The position numbers were made by a program, and so were the translations under genes. Positions 1 to 8,829 of a DNA stretch of 64,000 nucleotides are shown here, piece by piece. Position 1 is the first letter of the stretch; each line of letters opens with the position of its first letter. The DNA comes from Candidatus Zixiibacteriota bacterium (GTDB taxonomy: Bacteria; Zixibacteria; MSB-5A5; SM23-73-2): the NCBI GenBank assembly GCA_030615745.1, contig JAUWYR010000006.1:1-64000 (forward strand). Direction: 5' to 3'. The notes below the pieces were generated by a model. The model ran no database searches and was not told the DNA's origin. It worked only from the letters and a program-made list of their open reading frames with translations.

Positions 1-45
1 TTTTATTCTTGCTTTTCTGATGCTTTGGGAATCCGAAGGATGTCC

Positions 46-71
46 GAAGGACTCTTCGAGCTTCGCATAGG
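46..71 (+). repeat. Dispersed intergenic repeat, copy 1
   Basis: The 26-base core gaaggactcttcgagcttcg... is identical to 28500-28525, and the flanking tgatgcttt/cgggaat is also shared. Shorter reversed relatives (gcaaagctcgaagagtcttg) lie near 52093, 51978, 58368 and 61773. The copy sits outside any convincing gene. The neighbouring 90-117 hairpin (aaggcaaatccttttgccga) is related to the hairpin at 29492-29520. It looks like a REP- or MITE-like non-coding repeat. Confidence 0.7.
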
Positions 72-179
72 AATTCCCGAAGCTAAAAGGCAAAGGCAAA
101 TCCTTTTGCCGATGCATAAAACTATAACATCCCCAAAAACAATACATTCTCGTGCCCGCCAAGTCCCCCCGACCTGGCG

Positions 180-303
180 GGAGAACCCTGTCGGGTCAGG
201 GGGACCCGACAGGCACCTAATAGTAACGTAGGGGAGACCCTTGCCTGCCCGGCCAGGGTGGTCTCCCTAAAAGGGAGGGAATCCCCCCGCCAGAGGCGGG
301 GGG
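180..303. repeat. Cluster of palindromic hairpins in intergenic DNA
   Basis: Three successive inverted repeats are visible: cctgtcgggtc...gacccgacagg, a weaker ggggagacc...ggtctcc pair, and atccccccgcc...ggcgggggga. The first is the reverse complement of a hairpin at 50078-50112, differing at a few positions, so it belongs to a dispersed family. ORFs called across it (25..231, 122..319) are artefacts of the repeat. The rest of 1-439 holds nothing I recognise. Confidence 0.6.
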
Positions 304-439
304 ATTTCGCCAAGTTCAACCAGCCCCTCCCTTACTTTTTTAACTTTTGGAATAATAACATCTCCCAAAGAAAAAGATAGGGGGCTATCAACTAAAGTAT
401 AATCAAAATATAGTCGAAAAGTAAAATTAAGGGGGAAAA

Positions 440-592
440 ATGAATGAGCTGTCTTTTTTGATCTTAGCTTTATCAGTTTTAGTCTTAGCCTGGGCTCTGG
501 TCAGGGTAAATGAGAAGTTAGACCAGACTATAAAAACGGTTAGAAAATTCGAAAAGCTTTTTAATCTAATCAAAAAAAGAAAGTCCTCTTAA
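440..592 (+). CDS. Small single-span membrane protein (50 aa), not in ORF track
   Basis: An ATG preceded by a good ribosome-binding sequence (ttaaggggg, about 5 bases upstream) opens a 50-codon frame. Residues 4-21 are almost entirely hydrophobic (LSFLILALSVLVLAWAL) and would form one membrane helix. The remainder is basic and amphipathic, with alternating K/R and hydrophobic residues and a lysine-rich end. The purine-rich SD, the clean helix plus charged tail, and the lack of internal repeats argue for a real microprotein. I do not recognise a family. It could be a small regulatory membrane peptide or a chance ORF. It stands alone, with no partner gene within 600 bases. Confidence 0.5.
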   Translation: MNELSFLILALSVLVLAWALVRVNEKLDQTIKTVRKFEKLFNLIKKRKSS

Positions 593-952
593 ATAGCTTC
601 CTCGATCTCTTTTATCTTCAAAAAACAATAAAATCCCAAATTTGCCCTGCTAAAGTTTTAACCCGAGTAGTCGATTATATGAACTGAATTTAAAACAACT
701 ACTTAGATGAATTTAAGTCAAATTTTTTATAAGTAAATAAGTCCCCCTCTATTTTTGGGGGTGAAAAAAATGTTTAGTCTGAAACTTAAAAAAGGAGGTG
801 AAAGGCTCAAAAATTTTTTGCTGAAAGAAAATCTTTAAGTCAACTCATTAAGGAGGGAAAAAATTGAAAACAAAAAACAAGCTAAAAACAGCACTTCTTC
901 GGTAGTGATACAGTCTTCTCGATTCCCTCTCAGAGATTGTTGAATTTTTTGC

Positions 953-981
953 TTGACAAGTTTTTCCCTTTATCGTAAAAT
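953..981 (+). promoter_or_regulatory. Sigma70-type promoter for the TonB receptor operon
   Basis: TTGACA and TAAAAT are separated by 17 bases, close to consensus. The predicted start of transcription is near 988, giving a leader of about 220 nt before the TTG start of the receptor gene. The leader contains additional SD-like sequences (gaaggaggtgggc near 1130) not followed by a usable start codon. Confidence 0.65.
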
Positions 982-1210
982 ACTCGTAGTTGCTAAAGGA
1001 AGATAGCAGAATTTCGGTTTTTCGCCAGATATGCTTAATGATGCTTTAATTTGATTACAGAGCGGGGATGCCTTGAAAAGTAAGTTAGTTAAAACCAAAT
1101 CAAAATCGACAGAGACAACGTTCAAAAGAAGGAGGTGGGCCTATAGTCAATTTACAGTAAGAACTTAATAACTAAAAGTTAACCTCTATTCCAAGAAGGA
1201 GGGATGGAAA

Positions 1211-4129
1211 TTGTCAAAAAAACTATTTTTAAAGCTGATCTCATTGAGCTTGGTGTTATCCTTTTTGATGGTGCCCCTGATCCACGCAGGAGTCACCGGG
1301 AAGATATCCGGAATAATCAAAGACAGAGAGACCGGAGAGCTATTGCCCGGGGTGAGCGTGATGATTACCGGAACTACCAGGGGAGCTGCAACGAATATAA
1401 AAGGACAGTATTTCATTCTGAATGTGCCTCCCGGAAATTACAAGCTGAAAATCACACTCATGGGCTACGCTTCAACAGAGATCGAAAACGTTCAGGTATC
1501 GTTAGACTTGACCACCACCATTGATCTTGATTTAGCCTCCGAGGCGGTGGAGATAGCCGGTGTTACCGTGACCGCGGAGAGACCGATAATCGATCTGGAT
1601 TTAACTTCCACAGCCCATAGAATCACTTCCGTGGACGTGATTCACCGTCCGGTGATCAACACTGACGGAATTGTCTACCGTACTCCCGGTGTGGTCTTTG
1701 ACCCTATCGGTGGACCAATCAATCAAGGAACCCAGGGAACTGTGATCGGAAATGAAGGCGACAGGATAACCGACACCGCCAACCCGGGGATTACCTTGAG
1801 AGGAGGTCGTCCCCAGGAGGTAGTATATATGGTGGATGGGCTCTCTATCACCGATCCCATCCTGTCAGGTCAAGCCACCAATTTGAATCATTTTACTATC
1901 TCTGAGGTGCAGTTGATCACCAGCGGGTTCACTGCAGAATATGGTAATGCATTATCAGGTATCGTCAATTATGTCACCCAGGAGGGCGGAGCCAAGCTCT
2001 CCGGCCGATACCAGTATTCCACCGATGCAATTCTGGGAGATGACTATGATCTTGGAAGCAATGAGCACTTCTTAAGCTTCGCCGGTCCTGTGCCCGGCAC
2101 AAAGGAGAAGCTAAACTTTTATTTGTCCGGCAATCTGTATCTGACTGACGATTGGATGCCCCGACTTCACAAGCTCCCTCACCACCAACAGCAGACCTAC
2201 CGCACCCAAGGTAAGTTAACCTATAAGCTCACCCCTTCGATCACCCTGCGCACCGGTGGCTTCTTTAACCGCAGGCAATATGAAAGGTATGACCACACCT
2301 GGCTTTATAATCTGGAGGGTTTTGACTGTACTCTGGAGAAGGCCCAGCAGTTCTATATGGGTTTGACCCATATGCTTTCCAAAAGCACCTTTTACGACCT
2401 CAAAGTTGGTTACTTTAAAAACGATTATAGCATTGGCAGACGCTTGGACAGGAACTTTTTGGAACGCACTGCCTACGACCTGTACCCAACGGACACAGCA
2501 GCGGCAGAAGCCTACATTGCCGACCGTGAGAATGAGATCTGGGATGGCGAGTGGTGGAAGGACTACAAATTTCTTGAGGCAACCCCAGATACCAGCGAGT
2601 GGAGAAGATATCGAGAGCGCAGGCAGGAACAGAACTATCCTCTGGCTGTGGACAATTTGTTTTGGTCACACTATGATACCAGGACGTTCCAAACAAGAGG
2701 AAGTGAGGTCATCACCGGAAAGTTGGATATCACCAGTCAGGTCGATTTCCACAATCAGGTCAAAGCCGGTTTTGAGGTCAACTCCTATACGATCGACAGG
2801 CACTACAACAGCCTTCCCTGGGATGCTCAACCTTTCATAGATATCTATGAATATAAGCCTTTGGCCGGAGCCCTCTACATTCAGGACAAGATAGAATTCT
2901 CAGGACTTATAATTAATATCGGAGGGAGAGTGGATTATCTGAGCAAGGATGCTGATGCCTGGAAAGACGAGATGAACGTCCCAACCAGACCTGATCAACA
3001 TCCCGATTCTGTTGGCGGAAGAACGGACCCGCTCTGGGGCAAGGAGACGGACGATAACATTACCTTCAGTCCCAGATTAGGGATCTCCCATCCTGTTTCT
3101 GACAAGATGACTGTCTTCTTCAATTACGGCCATTTTACTCAACAGCCACGCTTCTTAGAGCTCTACACCGTTCTGGCTCCTAACCTGCAGAGGGCAAATC
3201 AACGGGTGGGAAACCCCGAGTTGAAGCCTAGCAGAAACATACAATATGAGCTGGGTCTGAATCGTGCCATAACCCAGGATATGAAGTTCAACATCACCGC
3301 CTATTACAAGGACATCTACAACATGACCCAGTCCGAAAGGATCTTCATCGTGCCCCAGCCCTACGATGTTTTTAAGAACTTAGACTATGCCAACGTAAAA
3401 GGGATGGAGATGACCTTATCTCAGCGACCCAGAGGATATCTGGCCTTCAACTTGAGCTATGTTTTGCAATTCGCTCAGGGGACCAACTCCGATTACATCG
3501 ACCAGTATGAATACCACTCCCGTGACGCCACCGATCCAGTAACCGGCTTGCCGAGGGTCTTCCCGCAGAGGATCAATCCCCTGGACTTTGACCGAAGGCA
3601 CGGCATCGTGTTGCAGGCCGATTTTAGATTCCCCCGTGATTTCAAGCTGGTGCCCTTGCAGAGCTTTGGAATTAATGTCATCTCCGAGGCCGGCAGTGGT
3701 CTTCCTTATACCAAGAGAGACTACCGGGGCAACCGAGTGGGAACTACCAATCAGTATCGCAAACCCTGGACTTACAACACCGACCTGACCATAGATAAAG
3801 GCTTTAATTTCGGGGGAAGGGAGATCAACGTCTTCGTCCAGGTATTCAACCTCTTTGACCGGACTAACATTATAAACGTCTATCCTGCGACTGGTCGTCC
3901 TGATGATGATGGCTATCGTCTGGACCCAGCGGCGGTGGTAGACCCGGGAGAAGACGATACTCATGAATACTGGAATTGGATAAAGGTAAAGGACACCGAT
4001 AAAAATGGAGAAATCAGCGCGGAGGAACAGGCCGCGGCATACACTAATGCCTATAAGGAATATGCCAAGGACCCAATGAACTATGGACCTCCGAGGCAGA
4101 TCAAGGTAGGCTTTTATATATCTTTCTGA
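1211..4129 (+). CDS. TonB-dependent outer-membrane receptor with N-terminal carboxypeptidase-regulatory-like domain
   Basis: This 972-residue protein has a signal peptide (residues 1-26, ending near IHAG) and a carboxypeptidase-regulatory-like beta domain at about 27-115 (KDRETGELLPGVSV, NIKGQYFILNVPPG). A plug domain follows at about 120-260 (LRGGRPQEVVYMVDGLSI), then a long beta-barrel ending in an aromatic residue (VGFYISF). By family it would import a ligand across the outer membrane using TonB energy; the ligand is unknown. The TTG start is chosen because aaggaggg lies 8 bases upstream and the signal peptide begins there. Oddly, an EF-hand-like loop (DTDKNGEISAEE) occurs about 45 residues from the C-terminus. 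It is first of three co-directional genes, and its DNA is visibly more GC-rich than the following region. Confidence 0.9.
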   Translation: MSKKLFLKLISLSLVLSFLMVPLIHAGVTGKISGIIKDRETGELLPGVSVMITGTTRGAATNIKGQYFILNVPPGNYKLKITLMGYASTEIENVQVSLDLTTTIDLDLASEAVEIAGVTVTAERPIIDLDLTSTAHRITSVDVIHRPVINTDGIVYRTPGVVFDPIGGPINQGTQGTVIGNEGDRITDTANPGITLRGGRPQEVVYMVDGLSITDPILSGQATNLNHFTISEVQLITSGFTAEYGNALSGIVNYVTQEGGAKLSGRYQYSTDAILGDDYDLGSNEHFLSFAGPVPGTKEKLNFYLSGNLYLTDDWMPRLHKLPHHQQQTYRTQGKLTYKLTPSITLRTGGFFNRRQYERYDHTWLYNLEGFDCTLEKAQQFYMGLTHMLSKSTFYDLKVGYFKNDYSIGRRLDRNFLERTAYDLYPTDTAAAEAYIADRENEIWDGEWWKDYKFLEATPDTSEWRRYRERRQEQNYPLAVDNLFWSHYDTRTFQTRGSEVITGKLDITSQVDFHNQVKAGFEVNSYTIDRHYNSLPWDAQPFIDIYEYKPLAGALYIQDKIEFSGLIINIGGRVDYLSKDADAWKDEMNVPTRPDQHPDSVGGRTDPLWGKETDDNITFSPRLGISHPVSDKMTVFFNYGHFTQQPRFLELYTVLAPNLQRANQRVGNPELKPSRNIQYELGLNRAITQDMKFNITAYYKDIYNMTQSERIFIVPQPYDVFKNLDYANVKGMEMTLSQRPRGYLAFNLSYVLQFAQGTNSDYIDQYEYHSRDATDPVTGLPRVFPQRINPLDFDRRHGIVLQADFRFPRDFKLVPLQSFGINVISEAGSGLPYTKRDYRGNRVGTTNQYRKPWTYNTDLTIDKGFNFGGREINVFVQVFNLFDRTNIINVYPATGRPDDDGYRLDPAAVVDPGEDDTHEYWNWIKVKDTDKNGEISAEEQAAAYTNAYKEYAKDPMNYGPPRQIKVGFYISF

Positions 4130-4190
4130 GGGTAAACTTAATGTATGAAAAACGATTCATCAAAAAATCAACCTTAAGAGGAGATTTGAC

Positions 4191-7100
4191 ATGGAGAAGT
4201 TAGAAAGAAAGCTTGTATTTTTCGTTGGGTTTGCCTTAATCTGCCTGTTTCTTTGCATATTGCTACCTATGCAAAGCCAGGCTCGAAAGGCGACCCACGA
4301 GGCTCCCCCACCTTTGGCAAAGATGGCTCAAACTGAGCACTCTACCAAGTACATAAGGCACGGTCTGGACATCAACGATTTCCGGGTTCCCATGACCAAC
4401 TATGCCCCCTTCGGGCAGTTTATTGATCTGGGAGCCGCCGGAGGTGAGTGGCCCAAAGGGACCAACGAGTTCTATATCTACGGTGCCGGCATATGGGTAG
4501 GCGGAACTGTTAACGACTCCAGTCTGCAGACCTTTAATTTCGCAAACGTAGGCACTAAAAGGGACACTGTTCTTTACGGAACCATAACCGACCCCCGGGT
4601 GGTGATCGGATATAATCCCAGCGGAGGAGCAGAAGAGTTCTCTGGACTGACTGATATATTCATCAGCGATCACCCCGAGGATTATGATACCCCGGATTTC
4701 TGGCCCCTTAGGGATGATGAGGGAAACCCGATCATCGTTGGCATCGAGGATAGCTACTGCGAGTTTGATGATCAGGATATTGAAAGATGGGACACGGGCA
4801 TCAACTCCAATGCCGGAGACGGGGTGGATATCGCCAAATATGGTTTGGGAGTTAAGGTCATCCAGCGCACTCACTCCTGGAACTACGAGAACAACAAGAC
4901 CATCCATTTCTTCATCTACCAGATAATAAACATAAGAGAGGACAAGGCGCCTATAAGGAATTGCTATGTTTCTATCATGTGCGATGCTGATGTGGGTCCT
5001 ACTGCCAATGATGATTTAGTCGGCTTCGATTACAGCCGGAATTTAGGCTATTGCTATGATAGCGACTTTGCTGAGCAGGGATTCGGCAGAATCCCGGGCT
5101 TTTTAGCCTATAAGTTTCTGGAAAGTCCGGTTGCCAACTATGATGTTGACTTGAATGGTGATGACCAGATCAGTGATGATTCCATACTCATAAATGATGT
5201 GTGGGTAAAAGACGTTAGAAAAGGAGAGCCCTTGGGTCTGACCTCCTTTAAGACCTCAAATTTGCAGTCAGGCGACCCGGATATCGAATCTGAGAAATAT
5301 ATAATCATGGCTGGACATAATTATCCGGATGTGGGAGACCAACGTTATGCTCCCTTCGATTTAGGGACTGGAACTACCCCAGTGGACCAGAGATTCTTCC
5401 AGAATACCGGACCCTTTCTTTTAGCTCCAGTGGGCCAGGAAGTAATAGATACGGTCTGGTACTGGGATTCCTCAACCGAGTCACTTCAAATAGCCAGCAT
5501 CGATACGATCATGGGAGATACCGTTAGGGTGGTGGTAGCAGTGATGATGGCTCCGGATGAGGAACAGCTTCCCCAGGTCGCGGATATAGCCCAATCCATC
5601 TATGATATCGGCTTCGTCCTTCCCAGACCTCCAGATCATCCTAACGTTACGGTGGTTCCAGATGATAAGAAGGTTTACATCACCTGGGACGATGTGGCGG
5701 AACTTTCTAAGGATCCGTATTATGGGTTTACCAGCGATCCTGCTAACGCTTTATATGATCCCAAATACAAAGAGATGGATTTTGAGGGATATAAGCTTTA
5801 CCGAAGCACCTCTGGACTCCCTGGAACCTTTGAGCTATTGGGCTCCTGGGATAAAACCAGCGTCACCCCACGGCATGTGGACGTCGAACAGCTATCTGGT
5901 CCTCAATTTGAGGGCACGGTCAGCTATGATGAGAGCAATACCGAAGGTTATATCCTGGCTTACGGTGGGACAGCACTCTTCGCCGGTCACGAATACTTAG
6001 TACAGGTCAAATCTGACAGTTCTTTCGCCATCACTGACTTAACCTTGGGAGTCGATATCCCGGTCACCGAGGAAGAGGATCACTGGTATGAAACCGGAGA
6101 ACCACCCTACGAATTTGAGTTGTTTGATGCGGACTTTTGGAGTCGGAGTGACTCCGCGGGCGTGGCTAATGGAACCCACGACAAGTATTTTGACGGCTGT
6201 AATCTTCTAATCGGCGGAATGGTGATCAATTTCACGGGAGACGATTCTACTTATGTCCCAACACAAGACATCATCTTCAAAATCACTGGCTTCTCCGAAG
6301 AATCGGAAGGAGAAAACCAGAAGGTGGCACACGCCTACATAGATACCGGGCTGATCAATGGAATGACCTACTACTACGATGTGATCGCCTATGATTTTCA
6401 ACCCTTCGCTTCCCCTCGCAGTCTGGCAAACGGTATCAGAGGAATAGCGGTGACTCCGCGTTCCAATGCCACGGGCTTTTCTCCAGCTGCCGTCCTTGAG
6501 GTGGAGCATACTTCCGGGCAGAGCGATGGCTCTGTCACCGCGGAGATAGTTGACCCCACAGCGGTCACCGGACATAATTACAAGGTGGTGTTCGACGATA
6601 GCGATCCCAGCAATATCGTCTGGCATCTGATTGATGTCAGCGTATCACCGGAAGATACAGTCTTGAAGGATCAAACCAACCAGGCAGGGGACGACGACTA
6701 TCTGGTGGTGGACGGTATTCTGGTCAGGGTTTCAGGACCGGATTTCAATGTCAAGTCCATAGTCGAAATCCAGAACGCTGCCGGACCGGTGGATCCGCCC
6801 GATAACGTTGGCTGGTCATGGAATTCCACACACGAGTTTTATGTTTCCACCGACGTTTCGGGATCTGACTTCACCCGAATGAACTGGAGGCATTACATAG
6901 GTATAGACGATTGGGAGATCAGGTTTACCGAAACTGGCAGTGAATACTATGACTGGAATACTGACGAAAAATGGCCTAATAGATGTCCATTTGAGGTCTG
7001 GAACATAGGGCCCGGAACTCCAGATGATCCGTCCGATGATAAAAGGATTCAGATATTCACTCTGGACGATGACGGTTCAGGGGATTGGAGCCCAGGTGAC

Positions 7101-7613
7101 AGAATATATCCATTCGAAAGGGAGTATGGCACCGAACCCTTGCCCGATTTTGCCGTCTACACTTGGGATGCTGATTTCCACATAGGTCGGATAATATTCA
7201 ACAGCTCGGTACCAGCTACCGGAACCATTGTCAGGTTCATCACTAACAAACCTAACGCTTCGGACGATGTCTTCACCTTCACGACCAAGGCGGCGATGAT
7301 TTCAAGCGATCTGGTTAATCTGGATGACATCAAGGTGGTTCCCAATCCTTACATCGTGCGGAATGCTTGGGAGCCGAGCCGGGATTATTCCCGTATCGCC
7401 TTCACTCACCTTCCCGATAAGTGCACTATCAGAATATACACTATTGCTGGTGATCTCCTCCAAACCCTGGAACATGAGAGTGCGGAACTTGATGGGAATG
7501 AGAACTGGGATCTTTTGACCAAGAATAACCAGAAGATCGCAGCAGGAATTTACATCTACCATGTGGAGTCAGATTACGGAGAGAAAATCGGGAAGTTCGC
7601 GGTGGTGCGATAA
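4191..7613 (+). CDS. Large secreted protein with fibronectin-III-like region and FlgD-like C-terminal sorting domain
   Basis: The protein has 1140 residues. An N-terminal hydrophobic segment (FVGFALICLFLCILL) acts as signal peptide. The middle is a long beta-rich extracellular region, with a fibronectin-III-like stretch around residues 480-560 (HPNVTVVPDDKKVYITWDD, then FEGYKLYRS). The last ~95 residues (DDIKVVPNPY, IRIYTIAGDLLQTLEH, GIYIYHVESDYGEKIGKFAVV) match the FlgD-Ig-like / type IX secretion C-terminal domain pattern used in FCB bacteria. The SD aagaggag precedes the ATG. It lies 61 bases after the TonB receptor and 27 before the PorV-like gene, so the three are probably one transcript. 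A surface-attached partner of the receptor is plausible, but the function is unknown. Confidence 0.8.
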   Translation: MEKLERKLVFFVGFALICLFLCILLPMQSQARKATHEAPPPLAKMAQTEHSTKYIRHGLDINDFRVPMTNYAPFGQFIDLGAAGGEWPKGTNEFYIYGAGIWVGGTVNDSSLQTFNFANVGTKRDTVLYGTITDPRVVIGYNPSGGAEEFSGLTDIFISDHPEDYDTPDFWPLRDDEGNPIIVGIEDSYCEFDDQDIERWDTGINSNAGDGVDIAKYGLGVKVIQRTHSWNYENNKTIHFFIYQIINIREDKAPIRNCYVSIMCDADVGPTANDDLVGFDYSRNLGYCYDSDFAEQGFGRIPGFLAYKFLESPVANYDVDLNGDDQISDDSILINDVWVKDVRKGEPLGLTSFKTSNLQSGDPDIESEKYIIMAGHNYPDVGDQRYAPFDLGTGTTPVDQRFFQNTGPFLLAPVGQEVIDTVWYWDSSTESLQIASIDTIMGDTVRVVVAVMMAPDEEQLPQVADIAQSIYDIGFVLPRPPDHPNVTVVPDDKKVYITWDDVAELSKDPYYGFTSDPANALYDPKYKEMDFEGYKLYRSTSGLPGTFELLGSWDKTSVTPRHVDVEQLSGPQFEGTVSYDESNTEGYILAYGGTALFAGHEYLVQVKSDSSFAITDLTLGVDIPVTEEEDHWYETGEPPYEFELFDADFWSRSDSAGVANGTHDKYFDGCNLLIGGMVINFTGDDSTYVPTQDIIFKITGFSEESEGENQKVAHAYIDTGLINGMTYYYDVIAYDFQPFASPRSLANGIRGIAVTPRSNATGFSPAAVLEVEHTSGQSDGSVTAEIVDPTAVTGHNYKVVFDDSDPSNIVWHLIDVSVSPEDTVLKDQTNQAGDDDYLVVDGILVRVSGPDFNVKSIVEIQNAAGPVDPPDNVGWSWNSTHEFYVSTDVSGSDFTRMNWRHYIGIDDWEIRFTETGSEYYDWNTDEKWPNRCPFEVWNIGPGTPDDPSDDKRIQIFTLDDDGSGDWSPGDRIYPFEREYGTEPLPDFAVYTWDADFHIGRIIFNSSVPATGTIVRFITNKPNASDDVFTFTTKAAMISSDLVNLDDIKVVPNPYIVRNAWEPSRDYSRIAFTHLPDKCTIRIYTIAGDLLQTLEHESAELDGNENWDLLTKNNQKIAAGIYIYHVESDYGEKIGKFAVVR

Positions 7614-7640
7614 TTGATAAAACAGTAGAGGAGGTAAATT

Positions 7641-8651
7641 ATGATGAAAAAATTCCTTATACTTTCGGTGGTGATATCGATCCTATGTTTTGCGGGTCAA
7701 GTCTGGGCTGCGGAGTTCGACAATCTGGGAACATCCGGGGCTCAGTTTCTCAAGCTGGATGTGGATGCCCGGGTGGTGGGCTTAGGGGGAGCAAATGCGG
7801 CTGTGACCCGGGGAGCGATGGCGCTCTACTATAATCCAGCAGGCATAGCAAACATGGATGAAAATAGTCTTGCTATCAGTTATACCGACTGGATCGCGGA
7901 TATCAAATATAACTACTTGGCTTACGCAAGGCCCCTATCCGGATTCGGAAACATTGGAGTTTACGTGGCGGTCTTGACCATGGACGACATGGAGAGGACG
8001 ACCCTGGAGGAGCCTGAAGGAACCGGAGAGATGTTCGGAGCCAATAGTTGGGTAGTGGGGATAAGCAATGCTCACCAGCTGACAGACCGTTTTTCCTTTG
8101 GTATAACCGCCAAATACATAAGGGAAAAGATATCCGAGCTTTCCTCGAGCTCAATCGCTTTCGATGTCGGCAGTATATACTACACTGGCTTTAGAACTCT
8201 CAGGATAGCAATGTCCACCCGAAACTTCGGAACAGACACTCAGTTCGATGGGACCGAGCTGGAGACCACCTACGACCATGACAATGATCCACGCACCACT
8301 GAGGTTGAAATAAGGATGAACACCCAATCCCATCCTCTGCCTCTAAGCTTCCGCTTGGGCGTGGCATATGATTTCGAATTAGGCGAGGAGAGCAAGCTTA
8401 TGGCAACAATGGACGGATACAACACCCGAGATCGAGGACAGCAAGGTAGTATGGGGTTTGAGTACGGCTGGCGTGATCAGCTCTTTCTCAGAGTTGGATA
8501 CAAGATGAGAGCAGACGAAGAAGGTATAGCAGTCGGCGGTGGCTATGATTTTGAGATTCCCGGATTCGGAACTATGGGAATCAACTACGCGTGGGCAGAT
8601 CTGGGTAGATTGGAAAACGCCCACCGATTCAGTCTGTTGCTAAACTTCTAA
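7641..8651 (+). CDS. PorV/PorQ family outer-membrane protein
   Basis: This 336-residue protein has a signal peptide (cleaved near GQVWA/AEF) followed by the family signature: an N-terminal SGAQFLKLDVDARVVGLGGA stretch, then TRGAMALYYNPAGIA and beta-barrel strands to the C-terminal SLLLNF. PorV-type proteins are outer-membrane shuttles of type IX secretion that handle substrates carrying C-terminal sorting domains. That fits the preceding gene, which has such a domain. The SD gaggaggt is 5-8 bases upstream of two consecutive ATG codons (7641, 7644), and either could be used. A terminator-like inverted repeat follows. I cannot tell whether this copy serves a general secretion system or only this operon. 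Confidence 0.85.
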   Translation: MMKKFLILSVVISILCFAGQVWAAEFDNLGTSGAQFLKLDVDARVVGLGGANAAVTRGAMALYYNPAGIANMDENSLAISYTDWIADIKYNYLAYARPLSGFGNIGVYVAVLTMDDMERTTLEEPEGTGEMFGANSWVVGISNAHQLTDRFSFGITAKYIREKISELSSSSIAFDVGSIYYTGFRTLRIAMSTRNFGTDTQFDGTELETTYDHDNDPRTTEVEIRMNTQSHPLPLSFRLGVAYDFELGEESKLMATMDGYNTRDRGQQGSMGFEYGWRDQLFLRVGYKMRADEEGIAVGGGYDFEIPGFGTMGINYAWADLGRLENAHRFSLLLNF

Positions 8652-8678
8652 AGCTGGAAACCAACGGCTTAAGGATAT

Positions 8679-8744
8679 AACGCCAGCTTCCTCTAATCCA
8701 GACTTTAACTCAAGTTGAGCTCTGGTGCCGAGGAGGCTGGCGTT
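8679..8744. terminator. Bidirectional terminator-like inverted repeat
   Basis: The 15-base arm aacgccagcttcctc pairs with gaggaggctggcgtt (one G-U) across a loop of about 36 bases. It lies between the convergent ends of the receptor operon and the nucleosidase gene. Confidence 0.5.
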
Positions 8745-8754
8745 CCGTTTCTTG

Positions 8755-8786
8755 GTTCTCTGTTGGTCTTAAGACCAACAGAGAAC
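8755..8786. repeat. Perfect 32-bp palindrome, copy 1
   Basis: The half gttctctgttggtctt is followed directly by its reverse complement with no loop. The identical 32 bp occurs again at 28653-28684. It lies between convergent genes and could form a cruciform or act as a terminator; its recurrence suggests a dispersed repeat. Confidence 0.8.
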
Positions 8787-8829
8787 AGGAAATCAAAGTC
8801 CCGCACAAACTAAAGAAAAAATAATCAAA

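Noticed and set aside
25-231. 68-aa ORF at the left edge
   Set aside because: It runs through dispersed hairpin repeats, lacks an SD and has repeat-derived composition.
1204-1524. 106-aa ORF starting at the ATG just before the TonB receptor
   Set aside because: It is a different frame of the receptor gene's signal peptide and first domain; the receptor frame has the coherent protein motifs.
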